Origin: Poriferisodalis sp026713105
GTDB taxonomy: Bacteria; Actinomycetota; Acidimicrobiia; Acidimicrobiales; Poriferisodalaceae
DNA length: 64,000 nt
NCBI GenBank assembly: GCA_965115995.1
Contig: OZ220472.1
Span: 2,232,001-2,296,000, forward strand
Reading direction: 5' to 3'
The notes below the pieces were generated by a model that searched no databases, was not told the origin of the DNA, and saw only the letters and a program-made list of their open reading frames with translations. Positions 17,359-25,477 of the stretch are shown piece by piece (position 1 is the first letter of the stretch; every line of letters starts with the position of its first letter). The translations under genes and the position numbers were made by a program.

Positions 17359-18204
17359 GTGGCACCGCTGCCGCAGCGGCTCGGATACGGCCCCGACGAC
17401 AGACTGCTGATCATCAGCGCGGCCGGACTCGGCGGCTGCCACGCAATGAACGAAGGCGTGTATGCCGCCCTGCGGGACGGCTTGGCAACGACCGGAACAC
17501 TGCTGGTGCCGTGCCCATGGTCGCGCGAGGCCGCCGCAAGGTTCCGGGGCGAGGACATCGGTGTCTCGCTCACGCTCAATGCCGAGTTCGAGCTGTACCG
17601 GTGGGGACCGATCACCTACGCCCCGTCGCTGCTCGACGGCAACGGCGGGATGCCCAGCACCGTGAGCGACGTGTGGGACCACGCCGATCTCGATGAGGTC
17701 CGGCGGGAATGCCGAGCGCAGATCGAGCGGGCAATCCTGTGGGGCTTCGACGTCACGCACCTCGACAGTCACCTCGATGTGCTGAGCGTGCGTCCCGAGT
17801 TCTTCGACGTGTACTTGGAACTCGCGGTCGAGTTCGGGCTGCCTGTGCGGCTCATCTCTACCGAGGCTCGACGTCAGCTGGGATTTCCCGCTGAGGACCT
17901 GATCGAGTCCGAGGGCGTCGTGACACCCGACCGGGTCGTGCGCATCGCGCCCGGAGCCATGGGGCGATACCGGCGCATCGAGGCGCTGCTGGACTCGCTC
18001 GAACCGGGGTTGACCGAGCTGCAACTGCAGCCCGCCGCGGACTTGCCGGAGCTGCGGTCGCTGACCGCCAAATGGGGCTCACGCGTCGAGGACCTGCTGC
18101 ACCTGCGTGACAACGCCGAACTGCGCACACATATCGAGCGCAGCGGGATCCGGCTCGTGGGTTATCGGGAGCTGCGGGCGCTGCAGCGGTCCGGCGCCGG
18201 CTGA
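17359..18204 (+). CDS. YdjC/ChbG/HpnK-like carbohydrate deacetylase homologue with altered active site
   Basis: A 281-residue protein that aligns with the YdjC (ChbG/HpnK) deacetylase fold. LLIISAAGLGGCHAMNEGVYAAL corresponds to the usual N-A-D-D-F-G start, IGVSLTLNAE to G-x-H-L-T-L, and VTHLDSHLDVL to H-L-D-S-H-x-H. At these positions the catalytic Asp pair is Ala-Ala, the first metal His is Ser, and the last His is Asp; the first two His of the third motif remain. The protein may thus be a non-catalytic or re-purposed family member. GTG 17359 is the first start, 9 bases after the nuclease gene, so the two are probably co-transcribed. Confidence 0.75.
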   Translation: MAPLPQRLGYGPDDRLLIISAAGLGGCHAMNEGVYAALRDGLATTGTLLVPCPWSREAAARFRGEDIGVSLTLNAEFELYRWGPITYAPSLLDGNGGMPSTVSDVWDHADLDEVRRECRAQIERAILWGFDVTHLDSHLDVLSVRPEFFDVYLELAVEFGLPVRLISTEARRQLGFPAEDLIESEGVVTPDRVVRIAPGAMGRYRRIEALLDSLEPGLTELQLQPAADLPELRSLTAKWGSRVEDLLHLRDNAELRTHIERSGIRLVGYRELRALQRSGAG

Positions 18205-18220
18205 CCCACGCCGGCGCCGT

Positions 18221-18574
18221 TCAGCTTGGTGCGCCCAATGAGCCTGCGGCGCGCCATGCCGGCAGGAGCTCCAGCCACAGCGCCATATCGCCGGACACCT
18301 TGAGATCCCCGGCCATGTAATACCGGGCGGGATCGGCATCGCCGTAAACCACGTCGGCAGCGAGCTGCCACGGGGCTTCGAGCGTCAGGTCGGCACCCCG
18401 GGTGGTTCCCGCAGACGCCGACGCCAAAACGCCGGATTCGAACAACAGGCTGACGGCGACCTTGCCGTCGGGGCCGCCGGCAGTCTTCATCACGATCGTG
18501 CCCGACACCGTCCCGAGAGGCTCATGGCCAGCGTCTGCCCACGTCGCCAGGAACTCGTCGTCGAGGAAGCTCAC
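18221..18574 (-). CDS. SCP2 sterol-binding domain protein
   Basis: A 117-residue single-domain SCP2 protein, a small cytosolic fold with a hydrophobic tunnel for lipids or acyl-CoAs. Its strands run VSGTIVMKTAGGPDGKVAVSLLFESG and ADLTLEAPWQLAADVVYGDADPARYYMAGDLKVSGDM, the standard SCP2 ending in which 'G-x-L-K-V-x-G-D' is conserved. It overlaps the 3' end of the mca gene by 4 bases, so it is translated from the same message. The link between a lipid carrier and mycothiol amidase is a gene-neighbourhood observation only. Confidence 0.85.
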   Translation of the reverse strand: MSFLDDEFLATWADAGHEPLGTVSGTIVMKTAGGPDGKVAVSLLFESGVLASASAGTTRGADLTLEAPWQLAADVVYGDADPARYYMAGDLKVSGDMALWLELLPAWRAAGSLGAPS

Positions 18575-19428
18575 CGGCGCAGTCCGGCAAACAGATCGCT
18601 CTCCATCGGCTCGGTCGAGATGCGCGACTCGAGCAACATGTACTCCTCGTACGGATGGATCGAATCGGCAACGTTGTCAGGCAAGCCGAACCAGAACGGC
18701 GAGTCGGGGTCGACTTGGGTGGCGTGGGCCAGCAGCGCCTTGCGCCGCACCGCGTTGTCGACCTCGACGACCGCAGTGATGCGGTCGTCTCGACTCGGCC
18801 TGCCCAGCCATTTCTCGTCGAACGGGGACTCCAAGCCGAGGTCCAGGAATGCCTGGTGGATGAGGCGCATGCGCTTGTGGGACCAGACGGGCGCGTACAT
18901 CTTCATCGGCGTGAAGGCCGGCCCGCACTCGGGGCGCCAAGCCGGCTCGCCGGCGTGAGCGAATGCAGGTATGCAGATGGCCGTGACCTGCAGGTGATCG
19001 GGGTGCGGGTAGCGCGATTGCACCAGCGGGTAGGTCAGGATGACGTGCGGGCGCACTCGGCGGATCACGGTCACGAGCCGGGCAACGGCTTCGTCGAGGT
19101 CTGCGTTGGCGAAGGCGTCGGGATGGGCGTTGGCTTCGGTGTCGGGCATTCCGGAGTCGCGGTAGCCCAGCATGACCACCTCGTCGTATCCGATCTCCGC
19201 TGCGGACGCATCCAGCTCTGCGCGCCGGACCTCAGCCAGATTGTCCTTCACCTCGGGCCGGTCCATTGCCGGGTTCAGGATGTCGCCTTCTTCGCCGCCG
19301 GTGCAGCACACGAGCGTGGTGCGGATGCCCTCGTCGGCGTACCGGCGGACCGTGCCCGCGCCCTTCGATGCTTCGTCGTCGGGATGAGCATGAACCGCGA
19401 GAATTGACAGACCTGTGTCCTGCGACAT
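18571..19428 (-). CDS. mca: Mycothiol S-conjugate amidase
   Basis: A 285-residue zinc hydrolase of the PIG-L/LmbE family, of the Mca type. Mca cleaves mycothiol S-conjugates, releasing a mercapturic acid for export and so removing electrophiles. The zinc motif AHPDDE lies at residues 14-19 (His15, Asp18), the third ligand is in YPHPDH, and the C-terminal block HATQVDPDSPFWFGLP is characteristic of Mca rather than MshB. Mycothiol is restricted to actinobacteria, so this is a strong lineage marker. The neighbouring SCP2 gene is translationally coupled. Confidence 0.92.
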   Translation of the reverse strand: MSQDTGLSILAVHAHPDDEASKGAGTVRRYADEGIRTTLVCCTGGEEGDILNPAMDRPEVKDNLAEVRRAELDASAAEIGYDEVVMLGYRDSGMPDTEANAHPDAFANADLDEAVARLVTVIRRVRPHVILTYPLVQSRYPHPDHLQVTAICIPAFAHAGEPAWRPECGPAFTPMKMYAPVWSHKRMRLIHQAFLDLGLESPFDEKWLGRPSRDDRITAVVEVDNAVRRKALLAHATQVDPDSPFWFGLPDNVADSIHPYEEYMLLESRISTEPMESDLFAGLRR

Positions 19429-19499
19429 CGGCGGTCAAGCTATCGGCATGAGCGCTGTGCCGACTGCCCGTCCGATGCCGCCGGAGAGAGTGACGGCGG

Positions 19500-20753
19500 T
19501 CATCCGACCGGCGTCAGCTCGATGTGTCCGGTTTCCTCATCGACGTCTATGGAGTAGCCGCAGATCGCAGCGAGGCGGTCGCGTCCCTCCTCGGGCCCCG
19601 ATGCGAGCAGCTCGTCTCCGACCCACAGCCGCACCGTGCGCGGCGGGTTGTATATGTAGCTGGCGGCACGGCGAATGGCCAGCACGTGATAACCGGGGTC
19701 CACCGCCAAACCCAGTGACGCGAGTGTCGAGTCGTCGGCCTCAGAGCCGGGTGCGACCGGCACCTGAACCACCACGTCATCGGTGTCGCCGAGTGCGAGC
19801 GCCAGCACGGGGTGTATGTCCTCGTCTTCGAGGACGAGGGAGGTGATGTTGCGAGCCTGATCACCGATGTCTTCCGCTGCTTCGGCCACGTGCAGCAGGC
19901 CGCGCAGGCCCGCGGGATCGGCGTCTGGGGCATCGGCGGCCATATCCGCCGCTGCGCGCAGCACCCACGTCTGCATGGAGACCTTCATGCCGTCAAGCCG
20001 CTCCTGCATGGACCGCACCTCGCGGGCCAGCGACAGGTCGTGCAGCACGAGCGAGGAATACGCCAGTCCGATGGCCGCTTCGGACAGGTTCTTCATCTCG
20101 ACCAGCGTGTCGACGGCCCGATCGAGGTCGCTGAGCGCATGCTCTTCGTCGGGCTCGGGAGGGTTCCAGCGCTCCATGGCGGCCAGTTCCCGCAGCCGCA
20201 CGATGCCCGCTGGGTCGCCGCGCATAAACAGCACGTCGCCGGGCTCCACGATGCTGTCGCCGCCGACGTCGGTCAGCCAGTGACGTCCTCGCTGAATGGC
20301 GACCACGCGCATGCCGACGGCTACCGGCAGCTCCATGTCACGCAGCGGCCGGTTCGCCAAGTGGCTGCCGGCGGCTACGACCAACCGGTGCGATACCTCG
20401 GCCGCTTGCGCCAGATCCACGATGAGCGCACGAGGAATGCCCAGGTGGTGCAGCACCGTCTTGGAGATGTCCACTGCCGCATTGGCAATCTGCTCAATGG
20501 ATGACACCACCTGCAGGACCGAGCTCATTCCGTCCACCTCGCGCGGGTGCCGCACAGCCAGCATCGCCAGCGACCGCATCTCGTGCACCAAGGCGGACAT
20601 GTCTTTTTCGAGACCCAGCACCGCGTCGGCCATGCCCTCGTCGTCGAAGTAGAGCGCGGCGTAGGCCAGATCGACCATGAGCTCGGACGCGTCCTTGGCC
20701 TCCGCGAGCATGGATTTCAGATTTCGAGGTTTGTCTTCAGGGTCTGATCGCAT
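19500..20753 (-). CDS. PhoU/TrkA_C tandem-domain protein, partner of the MgtE-like transporter
   Basis: A 417-residue soluble protein with the architecture PhoU-like helical bundle (about 10-110), RCK/TrkA_C domain (about 125-190), a second PhoU-like bundle (about 215-320) and a second TrkA_C domain (about 335-410). The TrkA_C parts are visible as ELPVAVGMRVVAIQRGRHW...VEPGDVLFMRG and VDPGYHVLAIRRAASY...VGDELLASGPEEG. TrkA_C domains bind small ligands and gate cation channels. The gene follows the MgtE-like transporter gene by 129 bp on the same strand, so a regulatory role for that transporter is likely. Confidence 0.8.
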   Translation of the reverse strand: MRSDPEDKPRNLKSMLAEAKDASELMVDLAYAALYFDDEGMADAVLGLEKDMSALVHEMRSLAMLAVRHPREVDGMSSVLQVVSSIEQIANAAVDISKTVLHHLGIPRALIVDLAQAAEVSHRLVVAAGSHLANRPLRDMELPVAVGMRVVAIQRGRHWLTDVGGDSIVEPGDVLFMRGDPAGIVRLRELAAMERWNPPEPDEEHALSDLDRAVDTLVEMKNLSEAAIGLAYSSLVLHDLSLAREVRSMQERLDGMKVSMQTWVLRAAADMAADAPDADPAGLRGLLHVAEAAEDIGDQARNITSLVLEDEDIHPVLALALGDTDDVVVQVPVAPGSEADDSTLASLGLAVDPGYHVLAIRRAASYIYNPPRTVRLWVGDELLASGPEEGRDRLAAICGYSIDVDEETGHIELTPVG

Positions 20754-20877
20754 TTCAGATCGTCAGCGGGCGACGCGACGAGCTCCGTTCAGCTTGGGGA
20801 CACGATTGCGCCGCCGCCCACAGCGTAGGCACAGCGGCATGGGGAGGAGGAAGGAATTCGTGACAACTGCCGCATGC

Positions 20878-20893
20878 GCCTGTCATGACAGGC
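20878..20893. promoter_or_regulatory. 16-bp perfect palindrome at the end of the transporter gene
   Basis: GCCTGTCATGACAGGC is a perfect inverted repeat that includes the stop codon of the MgtE-like gene and sits about 125 bp upstream of the PhoU/TrkA_C start. It could be a protein-binding site between the two genes or a small RNA hairpin. The remaining bases of the 129-bp gap show no further structure I can name. Confidence 0.35.
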
Positions 20894-22235
20894 CGACCCA
20901 ACTGACGGCCAGCACGAGCGCCGCGGCGCCGGCGAGGTCGACCGTGCTGTTGACGAGCGGGATGCCATAGGTGTCTGGGTCGACGCCGATACGAGTGGCA
21001 ACAACCGTGCCGTAATAGGCGATGACCCCGGCCAGCGCCGTGGCGATCATGCCGCCGATGAGCGAGATGGCCACGAGCCGAGCCACACCCGGTGTCGACA
21101 TCGAGAACACGGTTGCTGCTGCGCTGGCGAGCACGCCGTTCAGCACAAACACCGGCACGGTCAGGGTGAAGGCAAACAGAATGTCGAGCCGAGCGCCGCG
21201 TTGAGGCAGCGCCCGGGGCTCGATGACGCCGAGATGCAGCTTGGTCGACAGCCGGCTCGACAAGATGCCGCCGATGGCACCCGCGGCTGCCAGACACGCG
21301 GGCACCAAGATGAGCACCGCCCGCTTGTCGATGAAGTCATCGAGACGGTGTTCGATCACCACGCCGGCCACGATGAGCACGAGGCCGCCGACGCACAGTA
21401 CCGGTATGGATTCGCGCAGGATCTGCCAGAGCTGTTCCAGTCCCGAACGCCACGCCCAAGCCATCGCAGCAGCGGCCCCGATGGCGCTGACGATCGCGAT
21501 AAGCGGCGTGAGGGCGGTGATCCCGACGAGGTAACTGGCCAGGAACAGCGCCGGAAGCGTCACGACGTCGCCCATCGCGGAGATGAGGGGCGCGCTGACA
21601 TTGTCCAGGTCCCAGCCTCGCCGTGTGGAACTCGCTGCGAGCCCAAGTGTCACGACGAGCACGACGATGGAAGCGAGCTGCGCTCCGACGACGGAGACCA
21701 CGATGAGATCGGTGACACCGATGATGTCGGAGAGCCCGAACACCGGAGCCAGCACCTTGGCCATCACGCCGAGCGCCACCGCCGTCACGAGTGTCAGCAC
21801 GGCTGCGGCAATCACGTTCTGACCGACGATCGTGTCGCTCCGAGCCGTCGCGCGGAACGTCCCTGCGTGAATGGTCGTGGCGAGACGGCTGCCGAGCGCG
21901 CCGAAGATGTCGCCCCGCATGCCGATCGCAGCAGGAACCAGCACGAGCAGGCCCGGCAGGCGCTCGAGCGTCCCGGTGACCGCGGCCAGCAGCACACCTG
22001 CCGCTGTGGCGGTCAGGCTGCTGACCGCGAGCGCCGTGAGGCTCTGGCGGGCGCCGGTGATGTCGGGGCCGAGCAAGCCGCGCAAGAAGCCGAACGGGTG
22101 CAGCCTGGCCACCGGACGGAGTAATGCGCGGCCAGCAGGCCGCCCGCGGGCGGCCCCTGCGAGGGCGCGCCAGGTCTGCGTGCCGGTGCGCCTCAGGGCG
22201 CGGCGCGGCGCAGACTCGCCCTCTGCCATAGGCAA
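20883..22235 (-). CDS. MgtE/SLC41-like magnesium or divalent cation transporter
   Basis: A 450-residue integral membrane protein with about ten hydrophobic segments, organised as two related halves. The signature LLVLVPAAIGMRGDIFGALGSRL in the first half and AVLILVPACLAAAGAIGGILSSRL in the second match the MgtE/SLC41 membrane domain. The cytosolic N-terminal and CBS domains of classic MgtE are missing; only an Arg-rich tail of about 60 residues precedes the membrane part. Regulation may instead come from the PhoU/TrkA_C protein encoded next. Start ATG 22235; ATG 22229 is an alternative. Confidence 0.82.
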   Translation of the reverse strand: MPMAEGESAPRRALRRTGTQTWRALAGAARGRPAGRALLRPVARLHPFGFLRGLLGPDITGARQSLTALAVSSLTATAAGVLLAAVTGTLERLPGLLVLVPAAIGMRGDIFGALGSRLATTIHAGTFRATARSDTIVGQNVIAAAVLTLVTAVALGVMAKVLAPVFGLSDIIGVTDLIVVSVVGAQLASIVVLVVTLGLAASSTRRGWDLDNVSAPLISAMGDVVTLPALFLASYLVGITALTPLIAIVSAIGAAAAMAWAWRSGLEQLWQILRESIPVLCVGGLVLIVAGVVIEHRLDDFIDKRAVLILVPACLAAAGAIGGILSSRLSTKLHLGVIEPRALPQRGARLDILFAFTLTVPVFVLNGVLASAAATVFSMSTPGVARLVAISLIGGMIATALAGVIAYYGTVVATRIGVDPDTYGIPLVNSTVDLAGAAALVLAVSWVGLS

Positions 22236-22277
22236 AGAGTGGCAGCCCTGCTCGTGGTCGCGCGCGTTGGTGCGCCC

Positions 22278-22356
22278 GCTGTGGAGGCGGCAGGACCCTC
22301 TGCTCCAGCGATCCGGCAGGTCGCAACGTCGCAGAGTCTCCTGCCGCCTCCACAGC
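22278..22356. repeat. Long imperfect inverted repeat in an intergenic region
   Basis: The arms are 22278-22303 and 22331-22356, 26 bases each with two mismatches, 18 of them perfectly paired at the base (GCTGTGGAGGCGGCAGGA). The 27-base loop contains a further short stem (GCGAT/GTCGC). It lies after the thioredoxin-like gene (ending 22388) and before the MgtE-like gene (starting 22235), both on the minus strand. It is too long for an ordinary terminator and lacks a T run; it could be a terminator, an mRNA-stabilising hairpin, a small RNA or a mobile repeat. Confidence 0.7.
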
Positions 22357-22387
22357 TATGGCATCTGTGCCTTGCGGCTCAAACCCT

Positions 22388-23134
22388 CTAGGAGGGGGGT
22401 TCGAGCAGAAGGGTGAACAATGCGGCGAGTTCCGGCGGGCCGCCGGGAATGTTGCCGGCGAACCGCAGGACCACCTCGTTGTTTGCATCGACGGCAACGA
22501 GGTACGGCACCGACTGAAGACCGAATGCATCGACGACTGACAGCGCCGGCGTGTCGGCAACGACGGGATGCTGCCAGCCTTTGTCTCGCAGCCACTTCTC
22601 CGGCGGATGGTTGCCGCGGGTGGGATCTTCGAGCACCGAGACGGCGTAGAAGTCGACGCCGGCGGGCAGCTCATTGGATTCCAGCCACTTGGTGAGATCG
22701 TCCACCTCGGCTTGGCAGTGCGGGCACCAGTGGGCATAGAAGGCCACGACCATCGGCCGTCCTTGGCTCTCGATGCGCACAGGTTCGCCGGTGAGCAGGT
22801 CTGGGCCGATCACCACCGGCGGCGTTCGCCCGACGGCAGGGTCGTCTTCCAGTTGCTCGAACTGCGGCAGCGCCGTGCCGAACACCTCCGTCTGGCCCGG
22901 CGGCGCGTCTGAAGCGGGCGTGGCCCCCGCCGAAGTAGCCGGCGCGTCAGCGGGTGCGGTGACCACGGGCGCGTCAGCGGCTTCGGTGCCGGCTGGCGCA
23001 GTGGTGGTCGGTGTTGTCACATCGCCGCCACAAGCGGCGACGAGAACCGATGCACACAGGACAATGGCCGCTCGCCGCACAACGGCCAAGGCTAGACACC
23101 GCGCGGGATTTCGGTTTCTCAGGCTGGGCGGCAA
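22388..23134 (-). CDS. TlpA-like thioredoxin-fold lipoprotein
   Basis: A 248-residue exported lipoprotein. The hydrophobic segment ends in the lipobox VAAC (Cys35), followed by a Thr/Ala/Pro-rich linker to about residue 85. The thioredoxin fold has the redox motif HWCPHCQ after MVVAFYA, the arrangement of the TlpA/ResA group, and the cis-Pro region SVPYLVAVD. It would act on disulfides outside the membrane. The start overlaps the end of nagB by 16 bases, placing it at the tail of the sugar operon, although a redox role in that pathway is not obvious. It is followed by the large hairpin at 22278-22356. Confidence 0.85.
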   Translation of the reverse strand: MPPSLRNRNPARCLALAVVRRAAIVLCASVLVAACGGDVTTPTTTAPAGTEAADAPVVTAPADAPATSAGATPASDAPPGQTEVFGTALPQFEQLEDDPAVGRTPPVVIGPDLLTGEPVRIESQGRPMVVAFYAHWCPHCQAEVDDLTKWLESNELPAGVDFYAVSVLEDPTRGNHPPEKWLRDKGWQHPVVADTPALSVVDAFGLQSVPYLVAVDANNEVVLRFAGNIPGGPPELAALFTLLLEPPS

Positions 23135-23874
23135 GGCTGACTGGGCTCATCTGCCAAGAGTGCTGCGGCTGGAGGATCCACGACGACGGTGACGTCGGGA
23201 TGCAGTTGCAGCGCCGAGGCAGGCACTGATCTGGTTACCGGTCCCTCGAGAGCCCGGGCGACCGGGCGGGCTTTTGGTTGTCCGCATGCGACCAGGAGCA
23301 GCTTGCGGGCCAAGAGGATCGTGGCGATTCCCTGTGTGATCGCCGCTCTTGGCGGGCAGGTGCCGTCGGGGAAGGCGCGGGCGTTGTCGCTGCGGGTCTG
23401 CTCGTTGAGCTGGACCACGCGCGTGCTGCTGGCGAGAGACGAACCTGGTTCGTTGAAGGCGATGTGACCGTTGGTTCCGATGCCGAGCAGTTGGAGCCCG
23501 ATGCGGGCGGCGCGTACACGTCGTTCGTAGTCGGCGCACTCGGCGTACAGGTCCGGGTTGTGCGGGTTGGGCCCGTGCATGGCGCCCGGCGAGAGATCGG
23601 TGGGCTGGACAAGCAGCCGGTTGACGGTGCTGGCAAATGAGCAGGGATCGTCGGGTTCGAGGCCGACGTACTCGTCGAGCAGATACACCTCGGTATGAGC
23701 CAAGCTCAGTGCCCCCCGCTGACAGCGTCCGGCGATCTCGGCGAGAGGTCCTTCCATGGTTTCGCCGGTGGCGATGCCCAGCGCTGTCGCTACGGCGCTG
23801 TTGACGAATCGTTCGACGATGTCCGCCGCGTGCTGCGCTGCCGCAGCCCGGTCGGGGGCCACGACGATTCTCAT
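23119..23874 (-). CDS. nagB: Glucosamine-6-phosphate deaminase
   Basis: A 251-residue NagB-type enzyme converting glucosamine 6-phosphate to fructose 6-phosphate and ammonia. The motif LLDEY at about 65-69 contains the Asp that acts as proton carrier, and GIGTNGHIAFNEPGSS at 132-147 holds the ring-opening His137 and Glu142. As in many Gram-positive NagB proteins the E. coli Asp before the Gly-His is Asn here. It overlaps the upstream kinase gene by 4 bases. Its presence in this operon implies that an amino sugar phosphate is an intermediate of the pathway. Confidence 0.9.
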   Translation of the reverse strand: MRIVVAPDRAAAAQHAADIVERFVNSAVATALGIATGETMEGPLAEIAGRCQRGALSLAHTEVYLLDEYVGLEPDDPCSFASTVNRLLVQPTDLSPGAMHGPNPHNPDLYAECADYERRVRAARIGLQLLGIGTNGHIAFNEPGSSLASSTRVVQLNEQTRSDNARAFPDGTCPPRAAITQGIATILLARKLLLVACGQPKARPVARALEGPVTRSVPASALQLHPDVTVVVDPPAAALLADEPSQPCRPA

Positions 23875-24701
23875 CGCCGATCCGATGGCCTACCCGACAG
23901 GCCAGACCGTTCGACGGCTGCTGCGGCACCGACGATTCCGGCATGCATGCCGAGGTGCGCAACGTCCACCGGCTTGGACAACTTCAGCCGAGACGAATAC
24001 TTCTCGAAGCTCTCGCTGAGCCCACCTCCGAGAACCCACCGACCCGGGTTGAGCATTGCTTCGAGCTGATCGAAGTACGGCTGGGCGCGTTCGGCCCACC
24101 CCGCAGGCGTGAGCTCGTCGTCGGAGATGGCACGTCCCGACGCGACATCTTCGAACCGGACGGCGTCGACCGCGAGTCCGCCCAGTTCGGAGTTGGCGAT
24201 GAGGTTGCCGTCGTGGAGCAGGGCGCTTCCGATGCCGGTGCCGAACGTGAGCACGACGGTGAGACCGTTGTCGGGTCTGTCGGGTTGTCCGTAGGTGAGT
24301 TCGGCGAGTCCGGCGGCGTCTGCATCATTGATGAGCACGATTTCCGCGTCGCCTGGCGTCCGGAGCCGATCCAGTGCGCCCTCACGCTCCCACGCACTGG
24401 AGAGGTTCGGTGCGTGGCGCAGACACGATCCGACGATCACGCCCGGCAATGCGACTCCGACTGGGTCTGTCCAGTGCTCTGCCGCAGCCATCTGCCGGAC
24501 GAGTGCCGATACTTGTTCTGGTGTCGCCGTGCCAGGTGTCTGCGCGCTGTGGATCGGCCCCGCGAGCTGGCCGGTGTGCAGGTCGACGATGGCTCCCTTG
24601 ATGCTGGTGCCGCCGACGTCAATGCCGAGTTGCGCGGCCAGGCCGTCGCGATCGGCGGGTGGCGCGTCGTTGACAGGGTCGGCGGCGGCGATGGTGCTCA
24701 T
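23871..24701 (-). CDS. ROK-family sugar kinase, polyphosphate-glucokinase-like
   Basis: A 276-residue kinase. The phosphate-binding motif LGIDVGGTSIKGA lies at 25-37. Further blocks VLINDADAAGLAELTYG and TFGTGIGSALLHDGNLIANSELGG match the actinobacterial polyphosphate glucokinase group. The zinc motif of canonical ROK kinases (G-x-C-x-C-G) is absent, as in that group. The usual 'LGHLE' reads LGGLAVD, so substrate specificity may differ. ATG 24701 overlaps the ABC ATPase stop by 4 bases; the frame upstream is shadow. In this operon the likely job is phosphorylating the imported sugar or amino sugar for NagB. Confidence 0.85.
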   Translation of the reverse strand: MSTIAAADPVNDAPPADRDGLAAQLGIDVGGTSIKGAIVDLHTGQLAGPIHSAQTPGTATPEQVSALVRQMAAAEHWTDPVGVALPGVIVGSCLRHAPNLSSAWEREGALDRLRTPGDAEIVLINDADAAGLAELTYGQPDRPDNGLTVVLTFGTGIGSALLHDGNLIANSELGGLAVDAVRFEDVASGRAISDDELTPAGWAERAQPYFDQLEAMLNPGRWVLGGGLSESFEKYSSRLKLSKPVDVAHLGMHAGIVGAAAAVERSGLSGRPSDRR

Positions 24702-25477
24702 TGGAAGACCTGCTGGGTCTTGGCACCGGTGATGTAGGCGACGAGGTCGTCCTTGGTGACGTCGCCGACGGCGACCTCGGCCGTCTTGCGCCCTTGGCGC
24801 AGCACGACCGCCCGGTCGCAGACGTCGCTGACCCGATCCATGTTGTGGGTGATGAGCAGCACCGCCGCTCCGCCGTCGCGCAGGTTCCGTATCAGGTCGA
24901 GCACTCGGGCCGCCTGTTCTACCCCAAGGGCGGCTGCGGGCTCGTCGAGCATGACGATCTGACGGCCCCAGGCGGTGGCTCGTCCGATGGCGACAGCTTG
25001 GCGCTGGCCGCCTGACAGCGCGCCCATGGAATGTCGCAGCGACGGGATGCGAATGCCGAGCCGTTCGAGTATGTGCTCGGTCTCGCTTCGCATGCGCTTC
25101 TTGTCGAGCAAGCCGAGCCACGCGCCGATTGGCCCCCCACGGGTGTGCTCCCGGTTGAGGAAGAGGTTTTCTGCGACGTCGAGCGTGTCGATGACGGCCA
25201 GCGTCTGATGGACGGTTTCGATGCCCAGCGCTCGGGCTGCGTCGGGGGTGGTGATCGACGTCTCGGCGCCGTCGACCCTCATCATTCCCGCATCGGGCGC
25301 GTACACCCCTGCGACGCATTTCACGAGCGTCGACTTGCCCGCGCCGTTATCGCCCAGCAGGGCTGTGACCTCGCCGTAGCGGAGCACGAGATCTACGTGG
25401 TCCAGGGCCTGCACCGCCCGGAAGGACTTGCACAGGCCCTCCACCTCGAGGGCGGTGACCGTTGCTCCGGCGTTCAT
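24698..25477 (-). CDS. Sugar-type ABC transporter ATP-binding protein (single domain)
   Basis: A 259-residue ATPase of the carbohydrate uptake CUT2 kind, single-domain like FrcA rather than double like RbsA. Walker A is GDNGAGKST at 42-50, the signature LSGGQRQ at 154-160, Walker B IVMLDEP at 174-180, and the switch His is in LLITHNMD. ATG 25477 overlaps the YhfX-like gene's stop by 4 bases. With the permease at 26684 and the binding lipoprotein at 27756 it completes one importer. Confidence 0.93.
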   Translation of the reverse strand: MNAGATVTALEVEGLCKSFRAVQALDHVDLVLRYGEVTALLGDNGAGKSTLVKCVAGVYAPDAGMMRVDGAETSITTPDAARALGIETVHQTLAVIDTLDVAENLFLNREHTRGGPIGAWLGLLDKKRMRSETEHILERLGIRIPSLRHSMGALSGGQRQAVAIGRATAWGRQIVMLDEPAAALGVEQAARVLDLIRNLRDGGAAVLLITHNMDRVSDVCDRAVVLRQGRKTAEVAVGDVTKDDLVAYITGAKTQQVFQ

